This document shows, one piece after another, positions 44,768 to 57,898 of a stretch of 64,000 nucleotides of DNA. The notes under the pieces were generated by a model. It was not told the DNA's origin. It ran no database searches and worked only from the letters and a program-made list of their open reading frames with translations. Position numbers and translations under genes: made by a program. Source of the DNA: Antilocapra americana (taxonomy: Eukaryota; Chordata; Mammalia; Artiodactyla; Antilocapridae). Every line of letters starts with the position of its first letter. Position 1 is the first letter of the stretch. The stretch is from NCBI GenBank assembly GCA_007570785.1, contig ML660774.1:3632201-3696200 (forward strand), given 5' to 3'.

Positions 44768-46615
44768 CTTGCTTCTTTTTGTTAACCTGAATCTGTTTTT
44801 TCGTACGAAAGAGTCTATTCTTAATGAAGAGTCTCAAGAAAGGAAAGCATTCAGTATAAGCATGAATCACACTGGTACACCAGAGATTTAACTGAAACTA
44901 AAACCTCATTTACCTACCCTCACTCCTACCCTGTCCAGTAACTCAAGATATTTAAGTAGATATTTGCAGAGTGTTTCATATCATCAGAAATAATTGCACA
45001 TTGATAGTAGTACTGAAACACAGTTTCTTGCCCATATTTAACATGAGCCTTCCACTTTTGAAGTGTAATTAGATGTTTGGAACTGGGATGGGGAACAGGA
45101 AAGGGAGGCTCTTTCCAAGAATTGGTTCCAGGGCCCAGAATTTAAATTGACGCTCTAACACCCACATAACCATGTGCTCTCCTCTCTGTGTTTCATTACA
45201 AGCCTTATAAATGATCATTACTGGAAAAGACATCTTGGGGTAAATTGCACAGAACATTTGAATATACTTGCCTCCTGTAGAATCGTTGTAAGATTCAAAT
45301 TTTAGTAATACCGCTTAACTTCTGTGCTATCTCTAAGGTAAATCTGGATTCTAGCAGCAGCTCCTTTATGTTAACATTACCAGATAATGTTATGTTCTAG
45401 CAATTTAGATTTGATCAGATGCATTCAATTCAGTTCAGAGCCAAATGTTTTCCGTCTGGGTTTATCTGTTGTCGTATCAAATATTCAGTGATTTTTCCCA
45501 TCTTCTTGCCATTGCCAAGACAGAAATGTATAGAAATGAACATTATGGGTATGAATGATGTGTAACTTAATTTAGTATTCATAATCGATGCATATTCTAA
45601 ATGATGTTTTAATGTACTGTAAAAATAGCATTTGTTATTTAAAGTATCAAGTACCTGGAGGAAAAATACATTTTATGCCTTATAATGAAATACAGAAAGA
45701 GTCAGCAGTAAATATTCAAACATATTCAATGTAGTTAAAGTTATTTATAATTTTACATTATGCATCCCCAGAGATTTAGAAACTAATGTTTCCACATTTA
45801 TATTATTGCACTGTTGAAGAAAATCAAATTATAAATACATATCTTAACACATCTGCATATTTTAATTCTCTAGAATAAATGGCAAGTTTCTTTCTTAAAT
45901 GGAAAAATTTCTTTTAAAAGTCCAATTGACAAACTGAAAAGAGATTGTTTAAAAAGCACTATATAGTTACAGTTTTTTGCTGAGTGATCAAATGTAAATA
46001 GTTTATGTGTATGCTATGATATCAAACAAATCTGTATCACATTTGACTGACATCTAGCTATATCCAGCATTGAAAATGGTTATATTTGAGAAGGTGTAAT
46101 AGAACTGCACTGCAGTTCCATTACATTTTCTCAAAATCTTAATAAACCTGAAACTATTAAATTTCATGAGTGTGGAATTTCTGGATTCATTTTGATTCAG
46201 ACACTCGCATTATTTTACAGAAAAATGTGTGTGTGTGTAGTTTTCCTGTCAATTAGTGTGCTTTTCTTCATAATTAAGTTGAGCCCTGTCACCCACTGAT
46301 TAAGCCTAACATAAAATAAAAGTGAAATGATTTTAGTTCTGTTGAGTTTCATTTAAAAATATAGACACTGTGTCTTCCTCATGTATTTAGGAATGTCTCA
46401 GAAATAGATGAATAAATTAACAAAATAATTACATCAATTATCAGCCCAAAATGTTTAGAACTTATTTTGGTTTTACCTAGGTCATTAGCTTAGAAATTTT
46501 TATCACTGTCATTTTCCGTCAGTTTGTGAATCTGAGCACTTTATGAGTTATTGCTGCTGATTTTCTATAGCTAATTTTCTCACTGACTGTGATCCATGAT
46601 ATCCTATTGTCCTTG
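44768..46615. other. Long unassigned AT-rich stretch
   Basis: No repeat or exon recognised. A short (TG)n lies at 46226-46238. Confidence 0.45.
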
Positions 46616-46940
46616 AGTTCAGTTCAGTCGCTCAGTCATGTCTGACTCTTTGCAACCCAATGAATCGCAGCACGCCAGGCCTCCCTGTCCATCACCAACT
46701 CCCGGAGTTTACCCAGACTCATGTCCATCGAGTTGGTGATGCCCATCCAAGCATCTCATCCTCTGTCGTCCCCTTCTCCTCCTGCCCCCAATCCTTCCCA
46801 GCATTAGGGTCTTTTCCAATGAGTCAACTCTTTGCATCAGGTGGCCAAAGTATTGGAGTTTAAGCTTCAACATCAGTGTTTTCAATGAACACCCAGGACT
46901 GATCTCCTTTAGGATGGACTGGTTGGATCTTCTTGCAGTT
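46616..46940 (-). mobile_element. BovB 3' end fragment, antisense
   Basis: 'agttcagttcagtcgctcag' (46617), 'ctccctgtccatcaccaact', 'gtcttttccaatgagtcaac' to 'ttcttgcagtt' (46930). The least decayed BovB tail of the window by eye. Confidence 0.94.
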
Positions 46941-47132
46941 CGTCTTAGATTAGTAGTAAGAGGACAGTTTAGAAATGGAAGAAAGGTAACAGAGGGACCA
47001 TTTAGGGTTCTTTAGACCTTCTTAAAAACTCATGTTTTTGTTTGTACTAAGTGAACCATCCACTCTAACTTACTCTTGCCATGCAGTCATCTCCACAACT
47101 ATAGTTGGGAGTTTTCTGAAATATACCAGGAT

Positions 47133-47360
47133 GATTCATATTAATGCTGTTTAGTCTAAGTCTTGTCTGACTCTGTGACCCCCATGGACTATAACCTGCC
47201 AGGCTCCTCTGTCCATGAGATTCTCCAGGCAAGGGTACTGGAGTGGGCTGCCATTTCCTTCTCTAGGGGATCTTCCTGACCCGGGGGATGAACCCAGGTC
47301 TCCTACTTGGTAGGCCGATTCCTTATCAGTGAATCATCTGCGAAGCCCGATTAATATTAA
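47133..47360 (-). mobile_element. Bov-tA SINE, antisense, with target-site duplication
   Basis: SINE about 47145-47348 ('ggactataacctgccaggct', 'ctccaggcaagggtactgga', 'gaacccaggtctcctacttg'). The flanks are a 12-bp direct repeat with one mismatch: 'gattcatattaa' (47133-47144) and 'gattaatattaa' (47349-47360). Confidence 0.93.
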
Positions 47361-47839
47361 AAACTACTATTAAGCGTATATTAAGTTCCAGGAATTTTTC
47401 TAAGAATTCAGTCAAGATTGAAAAGTTAGTGAGTGCCAAAATTAGGATTTAAACCCAGTTTTGTCCCCATTCTCCTTTGTTGAGAAGGACAGAAAGGATT
47501 ATCACAAATCACATCATTAACATATGCTGCCACAAAAACAATATTAATTTGTTGTTCTGAAGTTTGGGCACTATTCTCACCACATAACAAGAGAGACCTG
47601 ACGTTTTACTGTTTGTGCATCTCCTTATACCCTCCAACAGTGGAAAGAAGAAGAAATGAATTTTAAAGGTCTGGTATTAATGTTATTCTACTAACTCATT
47701 TGATAGTGCCCTAAAATGGCCTTTTGATGGGAATGATAGGAGATGGTTTGAGTGTTAGGATCAGGAAGTTACACTCACAGATAAGATGAGGCGGTCAGTT
47801 TCCCTTACTCTGTGCATATGTGTATCGGGCCCAGTTTTT
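47361..47839. other. Unassigned spacer
   Basis: No gene or repeat recognised. Confidence 0.5.
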
Positions 47840-48026
47840 AAAAGACAGGTATTCTTACCATCTTTCTAAATTCCATATTTATGTGTTAGTATACCCATGG
47901 TGGATTCATGTCAATGTATGGCAAAACCAACATGATAATGTAGAGAAAAAATAAATAGATTTAAAAAATTAAAATTAATAAAAAGGATATTGCTGAATTA
48001 AAAAAAATAAAAGTCAGATATTCTTA
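47840..48026 (+). mobile_element. Short twin-primed (5'-inverted) L1 insertion
   Basis: 47856-47894 ('taccatctttctaaattcca'…) is L1 3'-UTR sequence in antisense. At 47895 it switches to L1 sense sequence ('ccatggtggattcatgtcaa', 'tatggcaaaaccaacatgat') running into an A-rich tail (47945-48008). An 18-bp direct repeat with two mismatches flanks the whole ('aaaagacaggtattctta' 47840-47857; 'aaaagtcagatattctta' 48009-48026). The inversion plus target duplication is the signature of twin priming. Confidence 0.88.
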
Positions 48027-48232
48027 AAGTCTCTTGAATTCATGAAAGACTGCTAGAACATGTGTGTGGACTTGATAATGTTAAACCTAGAGAAGATATT
48101 TTGCATGCTGATAGACATTGTGATCTAGAAGGCTGAAATCAATGATACAGAAATTACAGGCGATAGTACTAAATTTATATAATGTTGAATGGAATCATTA
48201 TCAAAATAAAGAATGGGACTGGGATCACTCTG

Positions 48233-48445
48233 TGTCCCAGGTGGCACTAGTGGTAAAGAACCTGCTTTCCAATTCAGGAGACATAAGAGACGCTGGTTCA
48301 ATCCATGGGTCGGGAAGATCCCCTGGAGGAGGGCGTGGTAATTCGCTACAGTATTATTGCCTGGAGAATCACTGAACAGAGGAGCCTGGAGGGCTACAAT
48401 TCAGGGGGTTGCAAAGAGTCAGACACAACTGAAGCAGCTGAACAC
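48233..48445 (+). mobile_element. Bov-tA SINE
   Basis: 'gtgtcccaggtggcactagt', 'tcgggaagatcccctggagg', 'gaacagaggagcctggaggg' and 'gagtcagacacaactgaagc'. Near full length. Confidence 0.94.
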
Positions 48446-48499
48446 ATGCTCATACCAGATCTGAATAGGCAAAGCATTTCTTGTGCTAGTCCTTACACT

Positions 48500-48632
48500 A
48501 GTGTGAGCAGGATCATCTCAGAGCTTGTTAAAAGGCAGCTTCTTAGGCCCACCCCAGACCTATTGAATCTTGATCTGCACTATAACAATTTCCTCATGTG
48601 ATTTGCATAAACATGAAAGTCTAGGGAGGGCT
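48500..48632 (+). mobile_element. MER5A (hAT-Charlie MITE)
   Basis: 'gatcatctcagagcttgtta' (48511), 'cttaggcccaccccagacct' (48542) and 'cctcatgtgatttgcataaa' (48592) follow the MER5A order. The outer inverted repeats are too decayed to see. Confidence 0.75.
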
Positions 48633-50930
48633 AGTCTAGAAAATAATAAAAAATTGCTTTTGTATGTTATAATATGTAGTAGACTGACTCCTGGCTGCTT
48701 TCCCAGGATATGCTACCTACAGTGATGTAGGAGAAAAGAATTGTTTAACTTCTGTAAACTAGACCTGCTTCATTTAATAATGAGATTTCCAAGTGGATTG
48801 TCAACTTAGGTCTCAAAGACAGAAGAAAAGACAAAAATGTTTAAATGCAAAGTTTATTTGCAGAGCTCTATTTTTACATCCTGGTGTTTGGGCAGCATGA
48901 AAATCATGGTCAGTAATCATGAAGGAAGATAAAACTCAAAGCTCAAAATAAGTGGAAAACAACAGGCTGGTGTGTGGTGTGAGCAGTCTGATACAGACAG
49001 AGGCAGAATGTATGAAGAAACAAGATTGGGGGGGGCAGTAGTTTCAGATGGGTCAGGGCTGAGGTGTTTTTAACCCTAATGCCTTGGAGAAGAGAAAGAT
49101 TTTATCAATTACATGACAAATATGCAAAAATGGAGAGCTTACTGATTCATTCGTTTTTAAAATACTGATGACTAGTTATATTTCCCTATGTAGATAAAAA
49201 TGTGAATGTGATATAAACTTAGATCTAAACATAATTAATACCTAAGTGTTGCCAGGGCACAGATTATCTGTTTTATTACTTTCCCTCCAACACAGTGTTC
49301 TATAAGTAGCTGCAGACTAGATGAATTACTGAACATATTTTTTTTTTTTTTAAACTACGATGTTATCCTCAGGGTCAGTGATATAGGAGAGACCTCTAGG
49401 GAAAAACAACATGTTTTATTTGCGTTTGTTTTTGTGTTTTCTTTGCAAATGATTAAATACCTTTGCTTGAGAGTTAATGCTAATTGGAAATATGAAAACA
49501 ACACACTGCATTCAAGATTTGGATTATTAATAGCTCAAGTCATAAGGGTAGATACGGTTTATCTCTTCTGTTTACTGTGAATCTGGCATGTCACAAGTTA
49601 TCATTATTATTAGTTTCCTTCCTGCAAAAAACAACAATAATAACAGTGAACACTGCTGAGAACTTACTGGGCTAAGTGAAGTCTAAATGAAAACTCTGCA
49701 TTCTATGAAGCAGTTTCTATGATTAACACCCTTTAACAGATAAGGAAAACAAGCCTCAGTTATTAAAGAATACTGATAGGATGTAAGCCCATAGGGGTTA
49801 TGTTCATGATATGGCACAATGCCTGTGTACAAGAAAAAAAGTATATAGGAATTCCTTGAAAATAATATACTGAAAATGGTCGAAACATTATGACTCTAGA
49901 CTGGTACCTTGAAATGCTATTACCAGTAGGACAGTTGCATCAACAATACAAACGTTGATAAGTGAATCTTGATTTTTATTCTAGCATGTAAGCAGTGCTG
50001 ATTTTTATAATCTCTACTTTAGAAGAAAAATCCCTTTTTTCTCTTTCATTTTATCACAGTTTCTTGGCCACGACAAGTCAGAGGTTAAACCCCCAGTCCC
50101 TAGGCGTTTTCCACTGGGTGAAGGGAGACTTTCCAACTTATAGGAGATTACAAAAGAATTTGGTATATTCCCCAATGGAAGAACTAAGCTTATTAAAACT
50201 AAACATTTTACACAAGCTTTGAAACTTTTCATTGTGATGAATTATCATTATGCCCCAGCATGCAAACATTTCTTTTGTGCTTTACAAATAGCAGGAGTCT
50301 TGGAAATTAATGCATATAATGAATGGAATAACTACAATAACGGGTCATTCACCTGCAAAGTGACTAAAAGTTACGGATTTTTCTGCAAGGAGATAAATTT
50401 AAAATTTCTGTCAAGTCAAATGTCTCTGGTGTTTTGTTCTCCAATATAATGGAATTCATTTTTGTAATCCTTTTAAAGGTACACAAGTGTAGCTATAGCA
50501 ACATGAGGGAAGATCAGCTTCCTGAAGCACATGCAGAACTGTAACCAGGCAGATGCATATATTTTTGAGAGATGTTGTGCATCTGAAATAAGGAATCAGT
50601 TTTCAGTTGCAATTTGACTTTCCTTAAATTAGAATATCACTATCATATTTTAATATGGAAATTTTGTCAGATTACCATAGCACTATGCAAGTATCTTCTA
50701 TATTTCAGTGTCTTGCCTTTCAGTTTTTAATATTATGTGAGCATATAGTTGTACCTATAAGTAAAACAGTCACTGGACACATGACAGAAGAGTGCTGGGT
50801 ACTCATGCCAAGACTTTTGTCATTGGGTTCATATCACACATGTTATTCACAGCCAAATTTGCAAAACAAATGATGCAAAATTGTTTCTACAAAGATAAAA
50901 AGCAAAAGAAAGCTGGATGAATTGTGGAAC
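48633..50930. other. Unassigned stretch with a MIR trace
   Basis: About 49650-49770 ('ctttaacagataaggaaaac' at 49731, 'aagcctcagttattaaag') looks like antisense MIR. The rest shows no family or exon. Poly-T at 49339 and a G run at 49028. Frames of 72-76 residues between 49995 and 50870 have no domain. Confidence 0.45.
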
Positions 50931-51178
50931 TGAAACTGAAATTTCAATACTTTGACCACCTGATGCAAATGACTGCCTCCTTGGAAAAGACCTTGATGCT
51001 GGGAAGGATTGAAGGCAGGAGGAGAAGGGGATGACAGAGGGTGAGATGGTTGGATGGCATCACCAACTTGATAGGAGTTTGAGCAAGCTCTGGGAGTTGT
51101 TGATGGACAAGGAAGCTTGGTGTGCTGCAGTCCATGGGGTCGCAAAGAGTCGGACATGACTGAGCAACTGAACTGAAA
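50931..51178 (+). mobile_element. BovB 3' end fragment, sense
   Basis: 'gaaactgaaatttcaatact' (50932), 'gatgctgggaaggattgaag', 'gatggttggatggcatcacc' and 'gacatgactgagcaactgaa' (51154). About 250 bases; minus-strand frames here are shadows. Confidence 0.93.
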
Positions 51179-51432
51179 TTAGAGTTAAGGGAGATAATAG
51201 AAAAACACAGATCTGAACCGAAGGTGCTTCCCTACTAATCTTTATCACAATCACTTGGTTTTATTTGGTTTAATATCCTTTAGTATAAAGCCAAAGGTTC
51301 CCCTCTCAAAATGTTGAAAATAGAGAAGTGTATGATAGAAAGTACTAAGTATTTACCTATTCATCATGCCAAGATAATAACTGATGTCAATTTAGTACTT
51401 TTAATGTAATTCTAAAACTTGCTAACCTTATA

Positions 51433-51565
51433 TTGTTGCTGTTGTTGAGTCCCTCAGTTGTGTTTGACTCTTTGTGACCCCTGGACTGCCGCACGCCAGG
51501 CTTTTCTGTCCTTCGCTATCTCCTGGAGTGTGTTCAAACGCATGTCCATTGAGTCAGTGATGCCA
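51433..51565 (-). mobile_element. BovB 3' end fragment, antisense
   Basis: 'tgttgagtccctcagttgtg' (51443), 'gccgcacgccaggcttttct', 'tgtccattgagtcagtgatg'. Severely truncated, about 130 bases, and in opposite orientation to the BovB tail 250 bases upstream. Confidence 0.88.
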
Positions 51566-51789
51566 AGCAACTTTGCATAGTCTTTTGAAAAACAACTGCT
51601 TTATTCACTTGAGTATATTAGCTGTGTCATTCTATGAATAATATCTCTTAAAAGTCCTCCTAGATGCTACATCATGCTCACCTCTAACTTAGAAGAAATT
51701 TACAGCTGCTTCTCATTTGGGTATTTAAACCCCTAAGGAGATAAAGTCATTGGTACTGTTTCAGACTGTATTCTTTGCATTAGCACACA

Positions 51790-53010
51790 TTTTTAACAGA
51801 CTTTTTTAGAGCAGTTTCAAATGCATAGCAAAACTGAGAAAACACTGTAGATATTTCTATGTCCCCCTTCCCCACACACAGGTGCATAACCTCCCCCATT
51901 ATAAATATAACTCACCAGAGTGCTGCATTTGTGACAGTTGACGGACCTGCATTGACACATCATTATCACCCAATGTCCGTGGTTTGTTTGGATTCATTCT
52001 TGATGTCATCCAGTCTATAGGTCTGGGCAAATATGTAGCGATGTATATCCATTATTAACAGTATTTTCGGTGCTCTAAAAATCATCTCTGCTCTGCCTAT
52101 TTGCCCTTTCACATCCCCTCTACCCCTGTCAGTCAATATCTTTGTTATTGAATCTGTGATTTTGTCTTCCCTAGCATGTCATATAATTTGAATTACACTA
52201 TATGTAGCCCCTTCAGTTGGGCTGCTTTCATTTAGCTGTTTGTATTTACATTCCCTCCATGTCTTTGTGGCTTAATTGTCCATTTATTTTTAACTCTAAA
52301 TGATATTCCATTGTCTGGGTGGCTTCAAGTTTGTGCATCTGTATATCTATGAAGGACATCTTGGCTGCTTTCAAGTTTTGTCAGTTATGAATAAAGCTGT
52401 CACAGACATTCACGTGGAAGTTTTCACGTCAGTTTAAGTTTTTATTTCCTTTGGGAAAATGGATAAATACCAAGGAACCTGGCTGTTGGATTGTATGGTA
52501 AGAATGTTTAGTTTTGTAAGAAACCATCAGCCTATCTTCCAAAGTGGCTGGATGGCTTCTCATTCTTAGCAGCATTGTATGATAATCCCTGGTGCCCCAT
52601 CCTTGTCAGCACTTAGTATTGTCAGTATTCTGGATTTAGGCCATTGGGATAGGTATGTAAAGTGGTATCTGATGGTTGTTTTAATTTGCATTTCTCTGTT
52701 GACATAGCATGGGGATCATCTTTGCATGTGTTTATTTGTCATCTGTACATCTTCTTTGCAGTATCTGTTAATGCCTGTGGATCATTTTTTAATTGGGTTG
52801 TCTCTTACCAAGTTTTAGGAGTTCTTTGTGCATTTTGGGTAAAAACTTGTGATCATATATATATATATATTTGGCAAATATTTTCTCAGGCTATGTCTTA
52901 TCTTCTCATTCTCTAGACATTGTCTTTCAGCAAGTATGAGATCTGAGTTTTCATGAAGTCCAAGATTGTTTATTTCCTTCATTCAAAAACTTTGGTAAAG
53001 AATATATTTG
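51790..53010 (-). mobile_element. Old L1M LINE, 3' UTR and ORF2 end, antisense
   Basis: Starts with the typical old L1 3' end ('agagcagtttcaaatgcata', 51809) and proceeds through 'aaatgatattccattgtctg' (52297), 'gaataaagctgtcacagaca' (52390), 'gtaaagtggtatctgatggt' (52656), 'ttgcatttctctgttgacat' (52686) and 'ttaattgggttgtctcttac' (52788). The order parallels the ORF2 C-terminal region of L1 in antisense. A (TA)n run sits at 52856-52870. Heavily decayed, no frame retained. Confidence 0.8.
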
Positions 53011-56000
53011 ACACCGATGTCTCCATTTCCCAGCTCACTTGATAACAGAGCACCCGCCCTTCTTGCTTGAAAGGAATTGTTAAAGAAAACATTTTCAAAG
53101 ATATTTCTAGGTTCTTTCTGTGATACTCAAATGTTCTACTTGTCTCTCTCATCACCTGTTATTCAAACTACTTCTCCTCAGTCTAAATACTTAAACCTTC
53201 ATTGAGAAAATAGTAGTTCTCCAAAATGTTCTTAGCTATGACTACTGTTATCATTAATTTTAGAAGAACATAGAGAAAATATTTGGATTTGGCCAGGAGA
53301 ATAAATATAGAAATAAATACAAAACAAAAATTCTGACTCTTTTGTTAATAAGACATACAAGATTAAAACCTACCCATAGTGTCTCTTTAGATCTAAAAGG
53401 ATTTGCTTCTAGTGGGTGATTTTAATGTTTAATATATATAATCATGTTCTTCACTACTGTATAATAATGTATATTATCAGAGTTTACTATTATTGCAAGG
53501 TTGATATGAGCCTAAGACTCGGGTCCACTAAAGAGACTTGTTTTCATTGCATTCATTCCAAATCAGCTAGAATGAAATTATCCTTCCATCTACACAGCCA
53601 GCCCTGCACAGCCCAGAGAATATGCAGTGGATTCTCTCCTGCGCAGGGTGCAGGTTAACTGTGTCTCCCCAACCTCAGCGATTTTTAAGGATTCCCTGTT
53701 TCTGGTAGCTTTAAATGAGAAGTGCTCACACCACAGAGAATGAGAGATCTGTAGTATTAAACTGCTGTGTGTTTTCCCAAGCCTAGGCCTTGCTTTTATT
53801 ATCTACCTGGGGTTTTTTGCTCTGGATTTCACGTGTTTATCCATAAAAGACAATATCAAGCAGAGACTAAGGTTTATGCAACTGAAACTTAAAATCATGC
53901 ATGTAACTTAACAGAAGAGTATCAACATAAAAGAATTTTGAACCTCAGGATTCCTGAGTACTTTTGTCACTGAAAGAAACGTGCTCTTGGCTTTCAGAAT
54001 TTAGAGAAACCCATTATAGACATCAATTCAAGGGGCTCCAGTGTGAAATTATGTGTAAAACACTATGCTAGGCTTTATGAAAATCACACAGTGAGTCTGT
54101 ATTCATTATATGGTTATTACTTCCAGCAAAAGTTTTTTTTTTTTTTGTAGCATACACTTTAGAAAATTTTTCCTGATACTTGTTTCAGGCATCATACTTA
54201 AATGAATACATCATTGAATATAATTCTCATAATAACTATTTTGTGGCACTGTTATTCACATGAGAATAAAAGGGAGACTAAAAAAGCTAAATGACCCACC
54301 AGATGCCATAGCTTGTAGCATAAAAGGTTTTTGCTAAAGTGTATGTGGACATTAAGCCTGTACTTTTAGATACGACATTTTTCTAGCTTCAGGGCCCTGA
54401 CTATTGGGTTGGAAAGGCAAGAATGAAGAGGCTGAACTAAAATATAGATTTTAAAAAATGCCAAAAAATGAGAAAATAGAGTGGAAACATTGATAAGGAG
54501 CAATTAATTTGGTATTAAGTAGGAAGAGCTGAAGAATACTGGAGAAAAGTCAGTCTTTTGTGTTTGACCTTGATGTGTGAATAGAATTACTGTGACTACA
54601 AATGTTATACCTGGGAGCAATGTTAGTTGAAGACAGGACAAAGAGAGAGCATTCACAGGCTATTGGAATCTGATAATGGCATGACCAAAGACATCAGGAA
54701 ATAAAAATTATACATGGCTTCTCCCAGGAATGAGGAGTAAGCAGGAGTGGATATGCAGAGGAAGATGGGCTATATCAATATTTTGTTAACTGGTTTTGGA
54801 GTGCTGAATGCCAAGTTAAAACATAAGCAACACATTCTTGAAAGACCCTTTTGGAGTTCAGTTGTGTGTATCTCAGTGGTCACAGTAAGTAGCATCACGT
54901 AATAGGTGACTAGGTTTTAATTTTTGGCACCCTTTTCCTCTATTTTTGGGAATTCCCTGCCATAGAGCCAACCTGAGAAAGAAGATGAGAAGGTAAGAAA
55001 AATTAAGACATAGGTGATGTGGGAGCACCTGAAACAAGAATGGGTTCATTCCTCTTGTCCCAAATGTCAGGGACCTTGAGGAGTCTGCATGACATTATCA
55101 ATTAACGTTTTCACTTTTGAATTTTAACCTGAAAATTTTGGTGTTAAAATTCCTTTCTTGTAACAGATGTGATATAACCTCTTCCACTTCCATCCTATCT
55201 CCTAGAGCTCAAACTGTGGCCCTATACTTAGGACTAGAGAAGAATGCCTATCTTTTGTACCGATTTTATTTCTTAAATTGACTATTATATATTCATGCGA
55301 TTCGAACAAAACCCAAAGCTAATAGTAGGATTTGGACTAATTCTGAACTAATACATATTGAACATCACTTGAACTTAGTTTGACAAATATTTATTGACAT
55401 CTAGCTTTTTAGAAACCCAAAATATGGCTTAAACATATAATACTTATCCTCTGAGTTATCTTCACCAGTCATTTTTCTTGCTTTGTTTTATGCCTGATGA
55501 AAGAGAATGAGTCATATTCAAAATGAGAAGGTTTTAGTGCATTCTTTGCTAGATGTGAATATATTTCACTTAAATTTAATAATTACACTTAAATTTGGGA
55601 TTGGAATTTTTAGATTTTAGGTTGTATTTTAATCAGTAACACAAAGTATAAATATATGAATAATATATTTTTAGTAATAAATACTAAAAATATTTTGGTA
55701 ATGCTATAGTTAGGAATATATTAATTAGTTATGTTTTGATAACTAAAAAATAAGTAGAATTAAATACTGTGAGTTTATATATCATTTACTTATGAGTTTT
55801 AATATACAAATGTAACATACAAACCTTGGATCCATTATTAAAGTTGAATTCCTTCAGATATACTGATTATTTTTTATCAGTAAAAAAATCCTCTCATCAG
55901 AAAGAAACATTATTAGCATGTTAGTACTTTAGGCATTTTTGATATCTTGTTGGAAAACTTTTCCCACATATTTTCCTTAAAAAGATATAGTATGAATCAT

Positions 56001-57479
56001 TTTATAATTTGAAACCACAAAGAAAGGGGAAGCTAACAGAGAAATAAAGACGTGGATTTAGAAATTTTTTTGGATTTGGTCAGGATAATAACTTCAGACA
56101 GTGGTTCTTCAAATCTGATGCCTGCTTAGCCTTCAATCTCAAATCTTTCTTCTTTACTCACAATTTCTTCCACAGTCCTGTTGCATTACTTATGGTTCTC
56201 CGAATAAGTTGATAGCTGGATTTTCCCCTGCCTCTACTCCTTAGGCACTTAGCTGTGCTCATCCCTGTTATTGAATCTCTGTCACCTTCGAGGACCTTAC
56301 ACATAGTATAGGTTGTAGGCAAGTTTGCTTAAAAAAGAAATTAGGTGAAACATAAAATGAAATACCAGTATCTCATGAACTTTAGATCAACAGTATCAGT
56401 TGTCCAAGTGAACATATTGGAGAAACATGGCAAAATCCCAAGCAAGTGGTAGGAGAGTAAACAGTTTTAATGCGGTTTAAATCTTATCTTGTTGATGACT
56501 GTGCAAGGAGCAAGAGTTGCTTTTTTTTTTTTTTTTTAACATTGGAAGGTAATTGTTGCTGAGATTCTGCTCAATTTTACTTAAATCACCTGTCGCAGCA
56601 TAGCAACTGGATAGGTATAGTTTGATGGATTGGTTTATTATGGTTAAATTGAGCATGGAGCAATCTAAATCGATGACTAAAGAGACAAAATCCTGAACCA
56701 TCCATGCCTTGGCTGTTTCAATTCAGTTCTATACCCACCTAAAGCCAAAACAGGAGAAAAAAGTACAGATTTTCTAAGCATTTCTGAACATTTTCAACAC
56801 AGCTTTGTTAGAAAATAGAACACAAAGATGTTTTCAATGACCAGATAAAAAACAAATGTGACAACTGACAGTATATATTATCCTAGAAAACATCTCAGAC
56901 TATATTACTTTTTGTTTTCATTTTATTTGTCATAAATCTGTTAGAAGGATTTTTATAGTTTTTTTTTTTTTTTTTCTATGTTGAACATTTCTTGTTATGG
57001 GGGACTGGACTTGCTCCATACCCTTGACTCAGGAATTTTTGTATTTAGTCATACAACTCTCCTTATAACTATGCTGATGTTATTTTTGTTTTGTTTTGCA
57101 AGTTGTACCTTCATTCTAGGAGATGGGCTTTGCTAAATACAGCTCAGTTTTCCTTGTTTGAATTTGACTTCTGGTACTGGCTTATTTGCTCTTCCCTTTT
57201 CACTTAAGCCAGATGAAATATTAATAGATAATGCATATCTATGCCAGAGGTCTCCATTTTCTATATAGTAATGTGATAACTCAGTTGATTTTTCTGAGAA
57301 CCAGAGAGAATTACAGTGTGGAAACCATGTCTTATGATACTCTGTCATCTTATATATGAAGATAAAAAGAAGAGCTAGGAATCCTTAAATTATTCTTGCT
57401 TTATTAAAGACCACTATGTTTTTTTTTTAATTTTAGACAATGGGAAAGCATGTTTTAATGCATAAAAAATGAAATTAAA
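53011..57479. other. Long AT-rich, repeat-poor stretch
   Basis: Nearly 4.5 kb. I can support only a weak antisense MIR trace around 54215-54330 ('attctcataataactatttt', 'gctaaatgacccaccagat') and simple poly-T runs (54130, 56521, 56960). 55560-55800 is extremely AT-rich. No exon-like frame. Confidence 0.45.
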
Positions 57480-57870
57480 AACAATTACTACCCTACTCAA
57501 GCACCCAAGCCTAAACTGTATTTACATTTTTATGAATATACTTGTAGTACCTAATTTCTATACAAATATATACTTTTCTACAGTTTCCTTTGGTTGTGTT
57601 TCATAAAATTACATCTTGTAATTTTAGTTTTTAATCTAATATTTTTTAAGTTGTATTTACATTTTTACATCAGTAATTCTTCTCCAGATTCATTTTTAAT
57701 GGCTGCATAATACTGCCTCTTAATATGAATGCTTAATTTAGCTTGTTTTCTAAGAAAATTTTATCTTCAATTTTCCAATATTAGGTATATTTTGTTAACA
57801 AACACTTGTCATCAAATTGTGAATATTTTCATGAATATTTCCTAGAAATTTTTTAGAACTGAAATTCCTC
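57480..57870 (-). mobile_element. Old L1-type 3' region, antisense
   Basis: 'ttaatggctgcataatactg' (57696) and 'tgttaacaaacacttgtcat' (57793) match the antisense order of old L1 ('…tggctgcataatattcc…'). The upstream part is AT-rich and less certain. Confidence 0.5.
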
Positions 57871-57898
57871 AATATGAGACGGGCTTTTCTCTACACAT

